Below are positions 1 through 11,654 of a DNA stretch of 64,000 bases, one piece after another (the first letter of the stretch is position 1; every line of letters begins with the position of its first letter). The stretch covers positions 450,185 through 514,184 of the forward strand of contig RPFO01000645.1 of assembly GCA_009746045.1 (NCBI GenBank), written 5' to 3'. The notes beneath the pieces were generated by a model, which ran no database searches, was not told the DNA's origin, and saw only the letters and a program-made list of their open reading frames with translations. The position numbers and the translations under genes are program-made. The stretch comes from Mesostigma viride (taxonomy: Eukaryota > Streptophyta > Mesostigmatophyceae > Mesostigmatales > Mesostigmataceae).

Positions 1-3000
1 AAGAAGCTAGCTGCTGGGGGGGGCGGCAAGCAAAAACCAGCGGCGGGCGCGGCTGCGGGGCCAGCATCAGCGGCCACGAGCAGTGCTGCCGCGAAGGCGC
101 AGGGTGCAGCAGCAGGGGGAGCAGAGCAAGGGGGAGCCAGCGGTGCTGCGGGACCTGTGCCGGTAAGTACAAGAGCAATCTGCGACAGCTCACCATATCT
201 CGCCTCCACTCACTGTGGACATTCTTCCCCATCCGCCTCGCCTTTGGTCGCAACATAAGCATTTCAAGGAACAAGGGGATGCCTACCTGAGCATGCAGCG
301 TGCAAGGAGGAAGACCTTGGCTTTTAGCCTCCTTTCTCCCCTGTCTTTCCCCGCCCATGTGCCCGACCATTGTCCGGCCCAGGCATGCCCAGGCAGGCGC
401 ACACACAGACACGGACACGTGCATGCAGAGGCATGCACGCAAAGTATGCGAGCAGCGTTGTGGGTGGGGAGCTCGTAGCTTGTTCCCCAACCATCATTTG
501 AGTGGAAGGGAAAGCAGGAAGGGTGCAGAATGCGTTTGCAGGAAGACGAGTCCAACCCCTGGCTGCCCATTCGGGGCAGTCAACCGATGACGTTAGCGGT
601 GGGATGTTTTTTATCCACGTGCGTCTTAGTCCTGCACACGCAATTCATTGTGAGGATGGCTCGCGCTGTTTGGGTTTGTGTTGTGTGGCGTGGTTGAATC
701 AGCGTCCGTGAGGATGGTGATGACGATGTAGGATGGCAGGGCCATGTTGGTCCTGCCATGTCCCTCACGTATCATGTCCACTGCATGCTGATGCATCTTC
801 CCACCGTCACACCCTTGGTTGCCATTGGCTGGTGCCACCAACGATCGTCGGTGTCATCACCCTTGGTTGCGGATGTCACCTTCGGTGACTGCAGGGGAGA
901 CCCGCTGATGCGGCGGGGACAGGTGTCGCACCGACATTGGGTGCAAGCACCGAGGGGTCGCCGTCCAAGGCCTCCAAGGACATCTTTGTCGTTGCGCATG
1001 ATCTGTTGCTGAAGGCCATTAAAGCATGTAAGTTTGCTCCTCGTTTGATAGCAGGGCACAGGTTGCGCATGGAGGCAGGTGTCAGTGCGTCAACCCTGTG
1101 TCCTGCCGTTCCTGCATGGGACCGCCCACCGTCTCAGATATTTTACCAGTCCAGTTCGAGTTGCTTTCTGGTGGGGCAGCAACCAGCACAGGCTCCGGCC
1201 ATGAAACCTCAGAATCACGGCAATGCTCTGAGGACCTATTACAGTCATGATCATGACGGGCGTGGCGTGTGAGGAGGTTGATCTTATTCTCTCACGTGTC
1301 CCCATATGCAACATTGAGTGACGGGTTTTGTTGCTGCTTCTCTGGTATCTAAAAGGCAGGCACGGTTCAGGTGGTACGTGACGCTGTATGCAGCGTAGAG
1401 AAAATGTCATCGCTGGGTGCTGTCCTGGTAGCATGTCCGGTGCAAACGTCAACACCTACGTCTTGGGGGGCACCCGCGCGCTAGGCAAGTCTGTTTTTGT
1501 ACGTGTGTTGCGTCCACTGCTGCTGTTGCTGGCTGTGGTTACTGGACTGTCTTAATGGGCCGCCTTTGGTGCACTATGCAAAAGAGCTGTCTGTTTGATT
1601 TATCCTGCCTTCCTGGGCCTAGTTTCACAATGTGCATAATCTACCTGTCAGCTAGCAACGGGCTGGAAAAATTGCCTAGCCAAAGAAAGGCAGCCTTTCT
1701 CAAGAACACATCCAGTGCTGGCCTACCATGTCCCCCAAAATTCGCCCATCATCCTGCCCGAGTGTTACGATCCGCCCAGCATGTACATGTACTGACAATC
1801 CGCCCAGCGTTCGGTCCAAACGTTATAGCTTAGCCCAGAAGCCTGCTCGAGTATCTAATCACAAGCCCGTGGCTCTGTCCCAGTGCATCGCCAGCATCAT
1901 AATTTGTTGCTGCAAGCGTCATTCATCTTCCCCCATGCCCCTCACCCCTGGCCTTGCCTGCTATCACAACCCATCTCGTGGGCCTTGCCTCTGACCCTTG
2001 CCTGACCCTGGTGGGCCTTGCCTGTCGTTGCCCCCAGTGCCACCGTGCACCGAGACGAACGTCAGCAAGATCAGTGTGCCCAAGGACGTGAGGGACCTGA
2101 TGGAGCTCTGCGTGGCGCTGCTGGTGGGTGTTGAGCATTCTAAGTGCGAGGTGCAGCGCTGCTGGTGGGTGTTGAGCGTTCTTAGTGCGAGGCGCGGCGC
2201 TGCTGGTGGGTGTTGAGCGTTCTAAGTGCAAGGCGCGGCGCTGCTGGTGGGTGTTGAGCGTTCTAAGTGCAAGGCGCGGCGCTGCTGGTGGGTGTTGAGC
2301 GTTCTAAGTGCAAGGCGCGGCGCTGCTGGTGGGTGTTGAGCGTTCTAAGTGCAAGGCGCGGCGCTGCTGGTGGGTGTTGAGCATTCTTAGTGCAAGGCGC
2401 GGCGCTGCTGGTGGGTGTTGAGCGTTCTAAGTGCAAGGCGCGGCGCTGCTGGTGGGTGTTGAGCGTTCTTATTGCAAGGCGCGGCGCTGCTGGCATTTGT
2501 CACATGTTACGTATGGCGCTGCTGGTGGGTGTGGAGTACCAAGCGTGGCGCCACCGGTGGGTGTTGAAGTGTGTAAGTTTTAAGCGCGGCGGCGACGTGC
2601 TGCTGGTGTGTGCCTTGCACAGCTTGGGGCACCTGCTCCACCTTTCATATGCCCCGCCATCCACAAAGCCATTTATTATTAGGAATTCTGCTGTAATTTG
2701 TCTCCACTCAGATCATCGTACATATCTCTAGATCCTGTCTCGTACAGGTGACTTTCGGCCAATAACCATGGGCCAGAACCACCAGCCAGAAACCACCAGC
2801 CAGAAACCATCGGCCAGAAACCATCGGCCAGAAACCATGGCTCGCCAGACTGGCGGCCCATTGAACCTTTCATTTGAAGCATCCTCGCATGACATTAGTA
2901 AAGTAATTAAGTACTTATTATGACATTAGTAGGAGTGCACCACATCTTGTTCTCTGTTATACTACAACACCATATAGTCTTTTGCGATGGCAGATGGTTT

Positions 3001-6000
3001 ATAGCACTTGCACCAAGTGCCTGCCCAGGGGCCGCCTGCTCATCCTCCTCGCCTTTTTAACACGCCGTACGCCACGAATTGCCTTCCCCTCTTACAACGC
3101 ACATGTTGTGCCAAAACAGGGCCATAGCAGTGCGTGCATTCATAGCGGTGCGGCTGGCTGCATCCATTCTAAGTGGCAGCGCCTGTGCTTTGCGAGGGTC
3201 CCTCCCCCTCGTTTGTCAGTGGTTCCAGATGGAACGCTGGCGTGATCCACTAACTCCAACAGTACGGCGTCTCTGGCGTGATCCACCAACTCCAACAGTA
3301 CGGCGTCTCTGGCGTGATCCACTAACTCCAACAGTACGGCGTCTCTGGCGTGATCCACTAACTCCAACAGTACGGCGTACGCACACCGCGTGTCCCCCCT
3401 CCTCTCCCCCCCTCCTCTCCCCCCCTCTCCCCCCCTCCTCTCCACCCACCCACCCACCCACCCACCCACCCACCCACCCACCCACCCACCCACCCACCCA
3501 CCCACCCACCCACCCACCCACCCACCCACCCACCCACCCACCCACCCACCCACCCTCCCACCCACCCACCCACCCACCCACCCACCCACCCACCCACCCA
3601 CCCACCCACCCACCCACCCACCCACCACCCAACCAACCAACCAACCAACGCCCAGGTGAAGCGGGACGTCAAGGCGGCCGATGGGCCCAAGATGAAGCAG
3701 TTCAAGCGCGCGCTGGCCGACACCTTTGGACCCCTGGGATATGTCGACAGCAAGATCCAGGTGCGTGCCAGGGGGGCGTGATCTGCGCACGCTGTCCAGC
3801 GGGCCTGCGCCCTGGGGGCGGGTGGGGGAAACTTTGGACAGCGGCAGAGGGATGTTTTGTTTTTTTGCGAGCTGGCAGCTTCCCCTGGAAAACTAGATGG
3901 CACGCGGGTCACATTACAATACAATGTCTTTAAGGAAGAACAAATGCCATGCAGTCATCTCGTGGTTACAGCGGGCCAAGGCTGTCAAGGGCTGCCTCAC
4001 TGGCAAGGCAGGCACTGTAGCGATTCCTTTGTTCCGTTCAGGGAGCCTACCCCTTAGAAACCTGTTGTGTGTTGATGATGGTGCCAAGAGTCCCTTCTTT
4101 GTCCTATTTTTTCTTCCCTCAACGCTGACTCTGTTTCTGCCTCTTACATTTCTGACCCCATGCCGTGTTTCCCATTTCTGCCCGTTGTCGTGACATGGCT
4201 TGGCCTTGTCGCCCTTCAAATTATGGCCGCGGTCGTGAGCAGAAGATGCTGCAGGGCCACATTGAGAAAGCCAAGACAGTGATGGCCACCCTGCAGGCGG
4301 ACCTGGACAGGGCAAAGGAGACGCTGAGGGCGCTGGCGGCCGCGGTGAGATGTTGATATTTTTCCCGAGAGTGGCCCGTCTGCTGGCTGCCAACTGCTTA
4401 CACCTCATTTTGTGGCTAGCTGGGCAGGCTCCACCTGCACAGGTCGTAGGCATGTGCCACCTTTCAGGTGACTGTGGACAAGTGCGAACTGTCACTGGAG
4501 TGAAGATGGTGATCATCCCCCATTCCAGGTCCCACCCCTCGTCCTTCCAAGGCCCCAAAGTTCTCTTGGCATGTCGTCCGCTCGGGGATGAAAACCTCAT
4601 GACACCAGAGTGCAGGGATAAACCGCGGATGCACCAGAAGGAGGACTACCCGACGCCTTGCAGGTTGCTTTCCCTGCGGCTGCGTTTCGCCGTAAATGCA
4701 CCCAGCAAGCGGCCCAGGTCTTACTGGCATGTTCAGGGCAGGTGACGGCCAGGGGGCACTGCCTTTTCTTGCTCAGGGTTTGTTGGGGGCATGTCTCGTA
4801 CGTTGTCCTTGCCACAACGTCCATGAACCCGGTTGACGGCAAGACCAACCGCTACGGGCTGCAGCAAGCCGCGCACTGAGCTGCTTCCTTTGCTCATGTG
4901 CTTTTGATTGTGCCGTCTACTGATTTCATGACAATCGTGTCCAGGTGTTGTGATTTCAACGGCCATGCTTGGTGTTCATATTGCGAGCGCCATGGTGTGG
5001 GGGTGCCCTTACATTGTAATGTCATCGTCTCATCTTGCATTGGTCCACTTCCTTCTCATTCCAGGAATGCCCGTTCTCTCATGTGACCTTGTTCCTCTGA
5101 TTATTTTCTACTATACTGTCATCCATTGTCACCAGAGCGCAGGGGAGACCGTGCCGCCTCCGCAGACGTCACCGTCTGCGGCCAAGCCCAAGTTTGTGTG
5201 GAGCGCGCCAGCAGAGGATGCGCTGCACACCGCCGTGTCAAAGTTCTTCGAGGTAGGGCTTTGTCTGTTATTAACAGTTTCATAAAGTTGATCTGTTGGC
5301 CTAGATGTGTGTGTTGACAGGGGGGGAGGTCTAGTGGGATGGTTACACGTTGCGATCCCCAGCAGCATGTGCCTCACTGTCATCATCTCAACCTGTCTTT
5401 AAAATTGTTTGACTCACATACAACTAGCGTCTGCATGGAATAAAGTTGCGGTTATTCTGGGCTGCACTGCTGGGTGGTCATGTGTGCAGCCACCTGCAAA
5501 TACCAGCATGTTCGTTGCCCGGCTGCTGCAATACCTGGGGTCCCTGGGATTAAATACCTTTTTCACTTTTCTTCTTTCCCCACGGCCATCTCTCACACAC
5601 ACACACCCCTCGCCACCCCCCACCCCACCACACACACAGAGCTAATTAGTTCTTTTGCTCTTTTATCGTGTTTCGGTTCCTGCCACCTGGTGCGGCATGT
5701 TGATATGGGCGTCGATCCATTACATGTGTCTCCGCCGCGGCAACAGATCACGGCGGAGCGGCGCGGTAGCTCGGATCGGGAGTTCAAGGCTTTCCTCACG
5801 CAGGTATGGCGCCACTGTCGCCCGCACATGGGAGTGCCTGCCTCATGCTGTGTGCTAGCACCCGCCCTAAAGCGCTGAAACCTGCTGGCAGAACACTTCT
5901 GTCGGAAGTGTATGCCTTACTTTCAATTACGCGACGGATGTGCTCCGATTATGCTAGCAGATGGCTGTTACTCTGACTATGCTGCAGTCTGAGTAGTAGG

Positions 6001-6969
6001 AAAAATTGCCCAAAGTTTGTCTTGTGGCTGCCATGGTTGCTGGTGGTTAGTCAACGCGATGCCATGTAGGAGGGTCAACATGCGGCATGTGCTCGAGTCT
6101 CCAAAGCCGTGGTAGCACCCGGTTTCACCCGGTTTTGCCATACACAAATATAGTCGGACAAAGCTTGCATGCTGTACCGCTGCTTGGCACTGTTTCACCA
6201 CTAACTCGCCTTATTCGCCATTATTTGCCCCACGCGTGCTGGTGTGTCGCAGCTTTGTGGCATGTGGCCCGAAGGAGCCATGACCGTCCAAGCCCTCAAG
6301 TCCGCGCTGGAGGCGGCCGAGAAACGCCTGGGGTCCTCCAAGTCGGGTGCCGGCAAGATCAACCGACTTCGCCAGAAGCTGCTGGGCTTGCCGGCGGCCC
6401 AGCCCAAGCCCCCACCGGCGCCCAAGGGGGCTGCCAAGAAGGTCACGACAGCTGCGGCGGCCAAGGCTGCGGCAGCAACGACTGCTAGCACTACCGCAGC
6501 TCCGCAAGCTGATGGTGGGCGAGTGGATGCGCCGGCAACAGATGATGACCCCGACCTGGTAGAGCTCCCCGCCCAGAAAAAGGCCAAGGGCCCGGCTGGC
6601 CTCGCGACCCCAAAGGCGAGCCATGCTGCCAAGTCCAACACGGGGGCATCGGGTTCTGGGAAGGACCCGGCTCCCCCGGGTAGTGCGGCTGGTAATGTGG
6701 CGACATGTCCTGTGGTTGCAGCTGCGATCCCGCCACCCTCATCATCACCTGCTGGCGGCGCGACAAGCGCCGGTGTGGGCCCATCTCCTGGTAAAGGGGG
6801 CGGTAAGACCAAGCGCATCACGCCGGTAAACGTGGCTGCTGCATCGCCAATGCCCCCGGCCGTACTTGGCACGCAGCCAGTCCCATCATCGCCCGCACTG
6901 CTTGCCAATACTAACTCCAATCCAGCGAGGAGGCTGACGCCCACCATGGTCAGCCAGCCACCGCCTTGA
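1..6969 (+). CDS. Ubinuclein-like histone chaperone subunit (3' part, 5' end outside window)
   Basis: Eight exons are joined in consistent phase: 1-162, 895-1027, 2038-2123, 3656-3760, 4243-4344, 5136-5252, 5747-5803 and 6253-6969 (stop). They give 492 visible codons; the start lies upstream. The first exon is Ala/Gly/Lys-rich. The middle exons give short charged helical segments. Exons 6-8 carry a Trp-containing helix (FVWSAPAEDALHTAV), then FKAFLTQ, then LCGMWPEGAMTVQALKSAL. These resemble the ubinuclein middle domain, where a W-x-D/E helix precedes a helix ending in LWP-(K/N/E)-G-x-M. Ubinucleins are HIRA-complex subunits that help deposit histone H3.3 in the nucleus. The C-terminal 200 residues are low-complexity Ala/Pro/Ser/Lys. 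The conserved HRD segment would be upstream and cannot be checked. Intron 3 opens with a 41-bp minisatellite that copies the splice donor. Intron boundaries are seen; the family assignment is inference from a short motif. Confidence 0.6.
2115..2500 (+). repeat. 41-bp minisatellite containing a splice donor
   Basis: Ten unit starts are spaced exactly 41 bp apart (2115, 2156, 2197 ... 2484). The first unit overlaps the last 9 nt of the exon ending at 2123 and its GTGGGT donor. Later units repeat GCGCTGCTG followed by GTGGGTG, so each intact unit carries a donor-like site. A diverged partial unit follows at about 2517. Confidence 0.9.
2779..2842 (+). repeat. Short tandem repeat (about 16 bp)
   Basis: Four to five imperfect copies of a CCAGAAACCATCGG-type unit lie in intron 3 of the ubinuclein-like gene. 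No coding role is seen. Confidence 0.7.
3237..3379 (+). repeat. 36-bp tandem repeat, 4 copies
   Basis: Unit starts are at 3237, 3273, 3309 and 3345, beginning CTGGCGTGATCC. Copies are nearly identical. They lie in intron 3 of the ubinuclein-like gene, just upstream of a C-rich block. Confidence 0.85.
3387..3650 (+). repeat. C-rich block and (CCCA)n microsatellite abutting a splice acceptor
   Basis: A CCCCTCCTCT-type pyrimidine stretch runs into about 48 CCCA units, then ACC and (AACC)n. It ends only a few bases before the CAG acceptor of the exon starting at 3656. The array therefore occupies the place of the polypyrimidine tract. Long open frames through it are repeat artefacts. Confidence 0.9.
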
Positions 6970-7560
6970 CCATGTGTGGCTCGTTGGCACCCTCGACCAA
7001 GTCCAGTTTATGTACTGTAGAACTCATGCGCACATTCGGGAAATTTGATTATTTGTTAGCACGGCAAATGCATGGTATGTGGTGAGTCTCTGCTCCACGC
7101 GTAGCATGCCGGAAACCATATTCATGATATGTTTTCCAAACTTGATAGTAAGATTACTATAGTACACCGCGGCGTGCCTGACAGGCAATTGGCTACATCT
7201 ATGTCAATCACACGCATTTGCACAAACGTATACCGCACGGGCATGTGCATCAGTGTACCTTGGAATCGAGCTTGATCTGAATGAACATCACTGTGGCAAG
7301 CAGCAAATCCTAAATGCTGCTAATGTTCAGCCGGTACACAAAAATTTCAACACAAAAAGAACTCGGCTTCTAGCGAGGACTAGAACCTCAAGCCAGATAG
7401 TTTTTGCGGCTTTAGGGGTCGATCGATATATCTCCATCCTGATCCTGGATCCTTGACTTGGCATCCCATGGGTTAATGCAGGCGTTGGTGTGTCCAGGAA
7501 AGTAATTAATGTGACTCGCATTGACCTAATTGGAACTGCATGCGCGGAAAACTAACTCCC
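6970..7560. other. Spacer downstream of the ubinuclein-like gene
   Basis: This is AT-richer sequence after the stop at 6969. It should hold the 3' UTR and poly(A) site, but no definite signal was recognised. Confidence 0.4.
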
Positions 7561-7564
7561 GCGG

Positions 7565-7745
7565 AGTGTTCATTAATTAATTAATTAATGATTAATTAAT
7601 TAAATAATTAGGAACATAACTCCGTTGGGAGTATATGTAGCACGTATCCCAGAAAAGGGGCATATGGCTTTTAATACATTCTAAGCTACTTCCTGCAAGG
7701 GTGGGAATGTAAACAACCCTTGCTCTAGGTGCACCAAGCGATTTG
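7565..7745 (-). mobile_element. Partial SINE-like element (inverted copy)
   Basis: An (ATTA)n run is followed by an ACTCCGTTGGGAGT hairpin, a GTAGCAC segment, and a stretch shared with 12290-12450 and, reversed, with 9940-10110 and 12985-13125. It runs directly into LINE sequence at about 7745, so it is truncated there. Confidence 0.6.
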
Positions 7746-8875
7746 CCCGCATCGTGGGTAGGGAACCAGGGGTGCAGGTTGCTAACAAATTCTGGCATGG
7801 CGGAGCGGACACGGAGATTCGGCTGGCAGACATCATCTACGCAGACGACACCACCCTCTTCGAGGACACTGGGCACGTGCAGACATGGCTTGACTGCCTG
7901 GCTATATCGAGGCCCGTGCAGTGGGGCTTGAGGTCAGCAGGAAGACAGAGGCCGTGGCGGTTGGGCTCACCCACTCACCGTCACCCCTCTATCTCCTCGA
8001 CGGCTCTCGAGTCCTGTACCGGGACCGCGTCAAGCTGCTGGGCAGCCTGCTCCCCAGCTGCGAGGTTGATGTGGACCATCGCATCTCCCTCGCCTGGCAC
8101 GCTTTACGCCAGTACCGGGCCCTGTGGCGCAAGCCCCTGAGCAAGATCGAGAAACAGGACCTGTTCAAGGTCCTCGTCCTTCCTGTTCAGACTCACGTAT
8201 GGGGCCGAGACGTGGACCCTCACCGCCGACCTGGCCCGCAAGCTGGACGGCGCGGTCACCAACATGCTGCGTTCCATTCTCAGAGTAGGATATGCTGCTC
8301 ATGTCCGCAATGAGGACATGTACCAGCGCATGCCATACATCACCAGCACCAAATGTTAAGCAGCGGCGCCTGCAGCTAGTAGGGCACCTAGCTCGCACCA
8401 ACCAGGTAGACACCTCACGTGGCCCCCCCGCAGGACTGCGCCCAGCTCAGCCTGGCCGGCACCTCCTGACGTACGTGGGCCGGGCCCCCTGATGTTAGAC
8501 GCCGCAAGGCCCGTGCACCTTCAAAGAACAGCTAGTAGAGGACATGGGGGGCCTAGGCCTCTCCGTGATTTGGAAGAAGATGATGGACAAGGCCAAGTGG
8601 GCCCAGGTCATAGAGGACAAGGAGCCCCCCCCTGTGGGGAAGCGCCCGCGTGTGCAAACCCACGGGAAGCATGCCAGACAGCTCCCCTAGGGCAGTGTGA
8701 TGCTGTTTAGATAGACGTGGTAGTAATGCTGTTAGATAGTGGTTGTAGGTAGCTGATATAGATCTAGATTAGACCGGTAGGACTGTTTGCACCCATCCAT
8801 CCATCCATCCATCGGGGTTAATGCTCCGTGACTCCCCAACGGGAGCACGAGTCTAATTAATTAATTAATTAACCC
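7746..8875 (+). mobile_element. Non-LTR retrotransposon fragment, family L1 (copy a), frameshifted
   Basis: It encodes the C-terminal half of a LINE reverse transcriptase. The catalytic YADD is at 7838-7849 (IIYADDTTLF context). Next come the FKVLVLPV...TYGAETWTLT thumb block, broken by a frameshift near 8190, and a [15 protein letters not shown] terminal block. The 3' UTR has (CATC)n, then GGGGTTAATGCTCCGTGACT, a GCTCC...GGGAGC hairpin and a TAAT-rich tail. It is dead: the 5' half is missing and frames are broken. Confidence 0.85.
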
Positions 8876-9139
8876 AATTAGGTGCACCAAGGGCACCTGC
8901 ACCCCCCAGAGTCTCAACTTTACTCTGATGTAAGTAATTATATTTTTTAATATATATACAATTGCTAGGCTATAGCTGGTGCTACTACAGGCCGGCATTA
9001 TACCAGCTGATGCATGAGCATTATTTAGGCAGGTGCCATGTGATCGGTACAGGTGTGCCTCTGATGTGCCCCGTGGACACCAGATGATGCCTATAGCTTT
9101 ATTTAATTATAGTTATAGTTTATTTAGTTATTTAGTTAT

Positions 9140-9835
9140 GTTTAAGGTCCTCGTCCTTCCTGTTCTTACGTATGGGGCCGAGACGTGGACCCTCACCGCC
9201 GACCTGGCCCGAACGCTGGACGGCGCGGTCACGTACTGACCAACATGCTGCGATCCATTTTCAGAGTAGGCTATGCTGCTCATGTTCGCAATGAGGACCT
9301 GTACCTCGGCATGCCATATATCACCAGCGGCGCCTGCAGCTAGTAGGGCACTTAGCTCGCACCGGGCAACCAGGCAGACACCTCACGTGGCCCCCCCGTG
9401 CATGGACTGCGCCCAGCTCAGCCTGGCTGGCACCTCAGTTACGTGGGCCGGGCCCCGTGATGCTATAGACGCCGCTGAAGGCCCCGGCACCTTCAAAGAA
9501 CAGCTAGTAGAGGACATGGGGGGCCTAGGCCTCTACGTGATTTGGAAAAAGATGATGGACAAGGCCAAGTGGGCCCAGGTCATAGAGGACAACGAACCCC
9601 CTCCCGTGGGGAAGCGCCCGCGTGTGCAAACATACGGGATCGAAGCACGCCAGACTGTCAGGTCCCCTAGGGTGAGAGAGCTTAGACTAGTTGCTGTAGA
9701 TAGATGTTGTAGATAGATGTTGTAGATAGATTAGACCGGTAGGACTGTTTGCATCCGTCCATCCATCCATCGGGGTTAATGCTCCGTGACCTCCCCAATG
9801 GGAGCACGAGTCTAATCAATTAATTAGTTATGCTG
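9140..9835 (+). mobile_element. Non-LTR retrotransposon fragment, family L1 (copy b)
   Basis: It starts inside the FKVLVLPVLTYGAETWTLT block, so it is strongly 5'-truncated. It continues through the same C-terminal blocks as copy a, with several small indels, to the (CATC)3, hairpin and TAAT tail. It is preceded by AT-rich sequence with (TTTAGTTA)-like repeats at 9100-9140. Confidence 0.85.
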
Positions 9836-10140
9836 TGCCCACGCAGAGAGCTACTCTGTGCTGAGACGCCATGCCCTAGCTTCTGTATAGCCATGCTGAT
9901 CTTCGACATGCACCCCGTGCCAGGCGCCCCCTTTGCGCTCTGAGAGAAGTACGGTGGTGCAGGTGCACTTGGTGCATCTAGAGCAGACCTGTGTAGTTTA
10001 CATCCTACCCTTGCAGGAAGTCGCCCAGAGTGTATTGAAAGCCATACATACCCCTTCTCAGCAGGGATATGTGCTATACATGTATCCCGTTGCAACGGCC
10101 GTTATGTTCCAATTAATTCAATTCAATTCAGTTCAATTCA
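9836..10140 (+). mobile_element. SINE-like composite element, copy 1
   Basis: About 300 bp, starting TGCTGTGCCCACGCAG. It contains a GCCATGCCCTAGC segment, a GTGCACTTGGTGCA palindrome and a CCTACCCTTGCAGGAAGT block, and ends in a GTGCTA...GTTCC segment with AATTAATT-type sequence. The same order recurs at 12850-13145 (+) and, reversed, at 12285-12570. No ORF is present. The 3' segment resembles the ends of L2 copies, suggesting it was mobilised by that LINE. Confidence 0.6.
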
Positions 10141-10209
10141 TGATTCAATAGCTGGTGCATGGCATCTCAGCAGAGAGTAACTCTCTGCATGGGCAAAGCA
10201 TGACTCAAA

Positions 10210-10310
10210 ATTGCTTCAGCTATTGCATCCATCCATCCATGGCATGGGGTTAATAATCTGTGACTCCCCGGCCAGCGGGCGCATGCACGTAATGGAGTTA
10301 TACATGTAGA
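10210..10310 (+). mobile_element. Isolated L1 3' tail remnant
   Basis: (CATC)3, a GGGGTTAATAATCTGTGACTC block and a diverged hairpin match the 3' end of L1 copies without any coding part. Confidence 0.6.
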
Positions 10311-10453
10311 ACGTACATAGTTGTCTTACTCAATATAGGAGTGATTGTTATTGATTTATCAAGAGCCCAGATGATGGGCACCTAGCTTTATTTAGCTATA
10401 TGCTGTGCCCATGCAGGGAGTTCTCTGCTGAGAAGGCTTGGCTTGCCAAATAT

Positions 10454-11572
10454 CAAGGAGACAACCAGCGCAGGCCAAAAATCGGGAGAATCCGGACCAT
10501 GGTAGCTCGAGCCTGCCGTTATCTTGTCCGCGTGTTCGAGTCGTTCAGTTTGATGAATATGAATGGTGATGGAAATGTGTAGCCTTGTGTATTGAAATTA
10601 TGGCTGGCTTACGTGTAGAGCGACTAGAGATGACCTAGACGGTGGGGCCGGAAACAGCTTGCTTGATCAGGGCGTGTGTTGCGAGCCTCTGGCCGGGAGT
10701 GTCTAGGGGTAAGCACCATTGCTGCGATCGCTCTCCCACCATTTACGACCTCGGAAATACCCGCAAATGGGAAACCACTGAAAAGGTCTAGCTAGTCAGT
10801 CATTACGTTAGCCATGCCATGATTCCAAACGTCCAAGAACTGCACACGGTGCAAAGGCGAAAATCCGGAGGACAGCACTTTCAAATGTGCGGCGGGAACC
10901 AAAAGCCTGCGTATGCCAGAAAACATCGTGTTGCTGCAGCGACGCGACGATGTGGACAACGAATCCCGTTCCAGGCTCGGAACGGCCGCAAACCGGAGAT
11001 CTGGCACCACAGGGTTCAGCTGAGGCCAAAAATCGGGAGAATCCGGACCATGGTAGCTCGAGCCTGCCGTTATCTTGTCCGCGTGTTCGAGTCGTTCAGT
11101 CAGTATGATGAATATGAATGGTGATGGAAATGTGTAGCCTTGTGTATTGAAATTATGGCTGGCTTACGTGTAGAGCGACTAGAGATGACCTAGACGGTGG
11201 GGCCGGAAACAGCTTGCTTGATCAGGGCGTGTGTTGCGAGCCTCTGGCCGGGAGTGTCTAGGGGTAAGCACCATTGCTGCGATCGCTCTCCCACCATTTA
11301 CGACCTCGGAAATACCCGCAAATGGGAAACCACTGAAAAGGTCTAGCTAGTCAGTCATTACGTTAGCCATGCCATGATTCCAAACGTCCAAGAACTGCAC
11401 ACGGTGCAAAGGCAAAAATCCGGAGGACAGCACTTTCAAATGTGCGGCGGGAACCAAAAGCCTGCGTATGCCAGAAAACATCGTGTTGCTGCAGCGACGC
11501 GACGATGTGGACAACGAATCCCGTTCCAGGCTCGGAACGGCCGCAAAGGAGATCTGGCACCACAGGGTTCAG
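10454..11572. repeat. Tandem pair of a dispersed ~550-bp repeat
   Basis: Two nearly identical units are offset by 551 bp: 10454-11021, and 11022-11572 lacking the first ~17 nt. A third, shorter copy lies at 33905-34337 inside an RNF170 intron with target-site duplications. A 35-bp scrap lies at 63190-63224. No convincing protein is encoded. All three copies that reach the left edge begin at the same base (CAAGGAGACAACC), while right ends differ. Confidence 0.8.
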
Positions 11573-11654
11573 ATGTGCGGAGATACTTTGCGATCCAGCC
11601 GGTCCACGACCTGTTTGTAGAGCTTGTGCCAAGGGGCAGCACCGAACAGATGTG

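Noticed and set aside
7746-8875. Active LINE
   Set aside because: The 5' half is missing, there is a frameshift after the YADD region, and similar decay is seen in all other copies.
10501-10545. tRNA-derived SINE head (GTTCGAGTC resembles a B box)
   Set aside because: The A box is poor, the 33.9-kb copy has lost the B box match, and end truncation suggests the element runs in the opposite direction.
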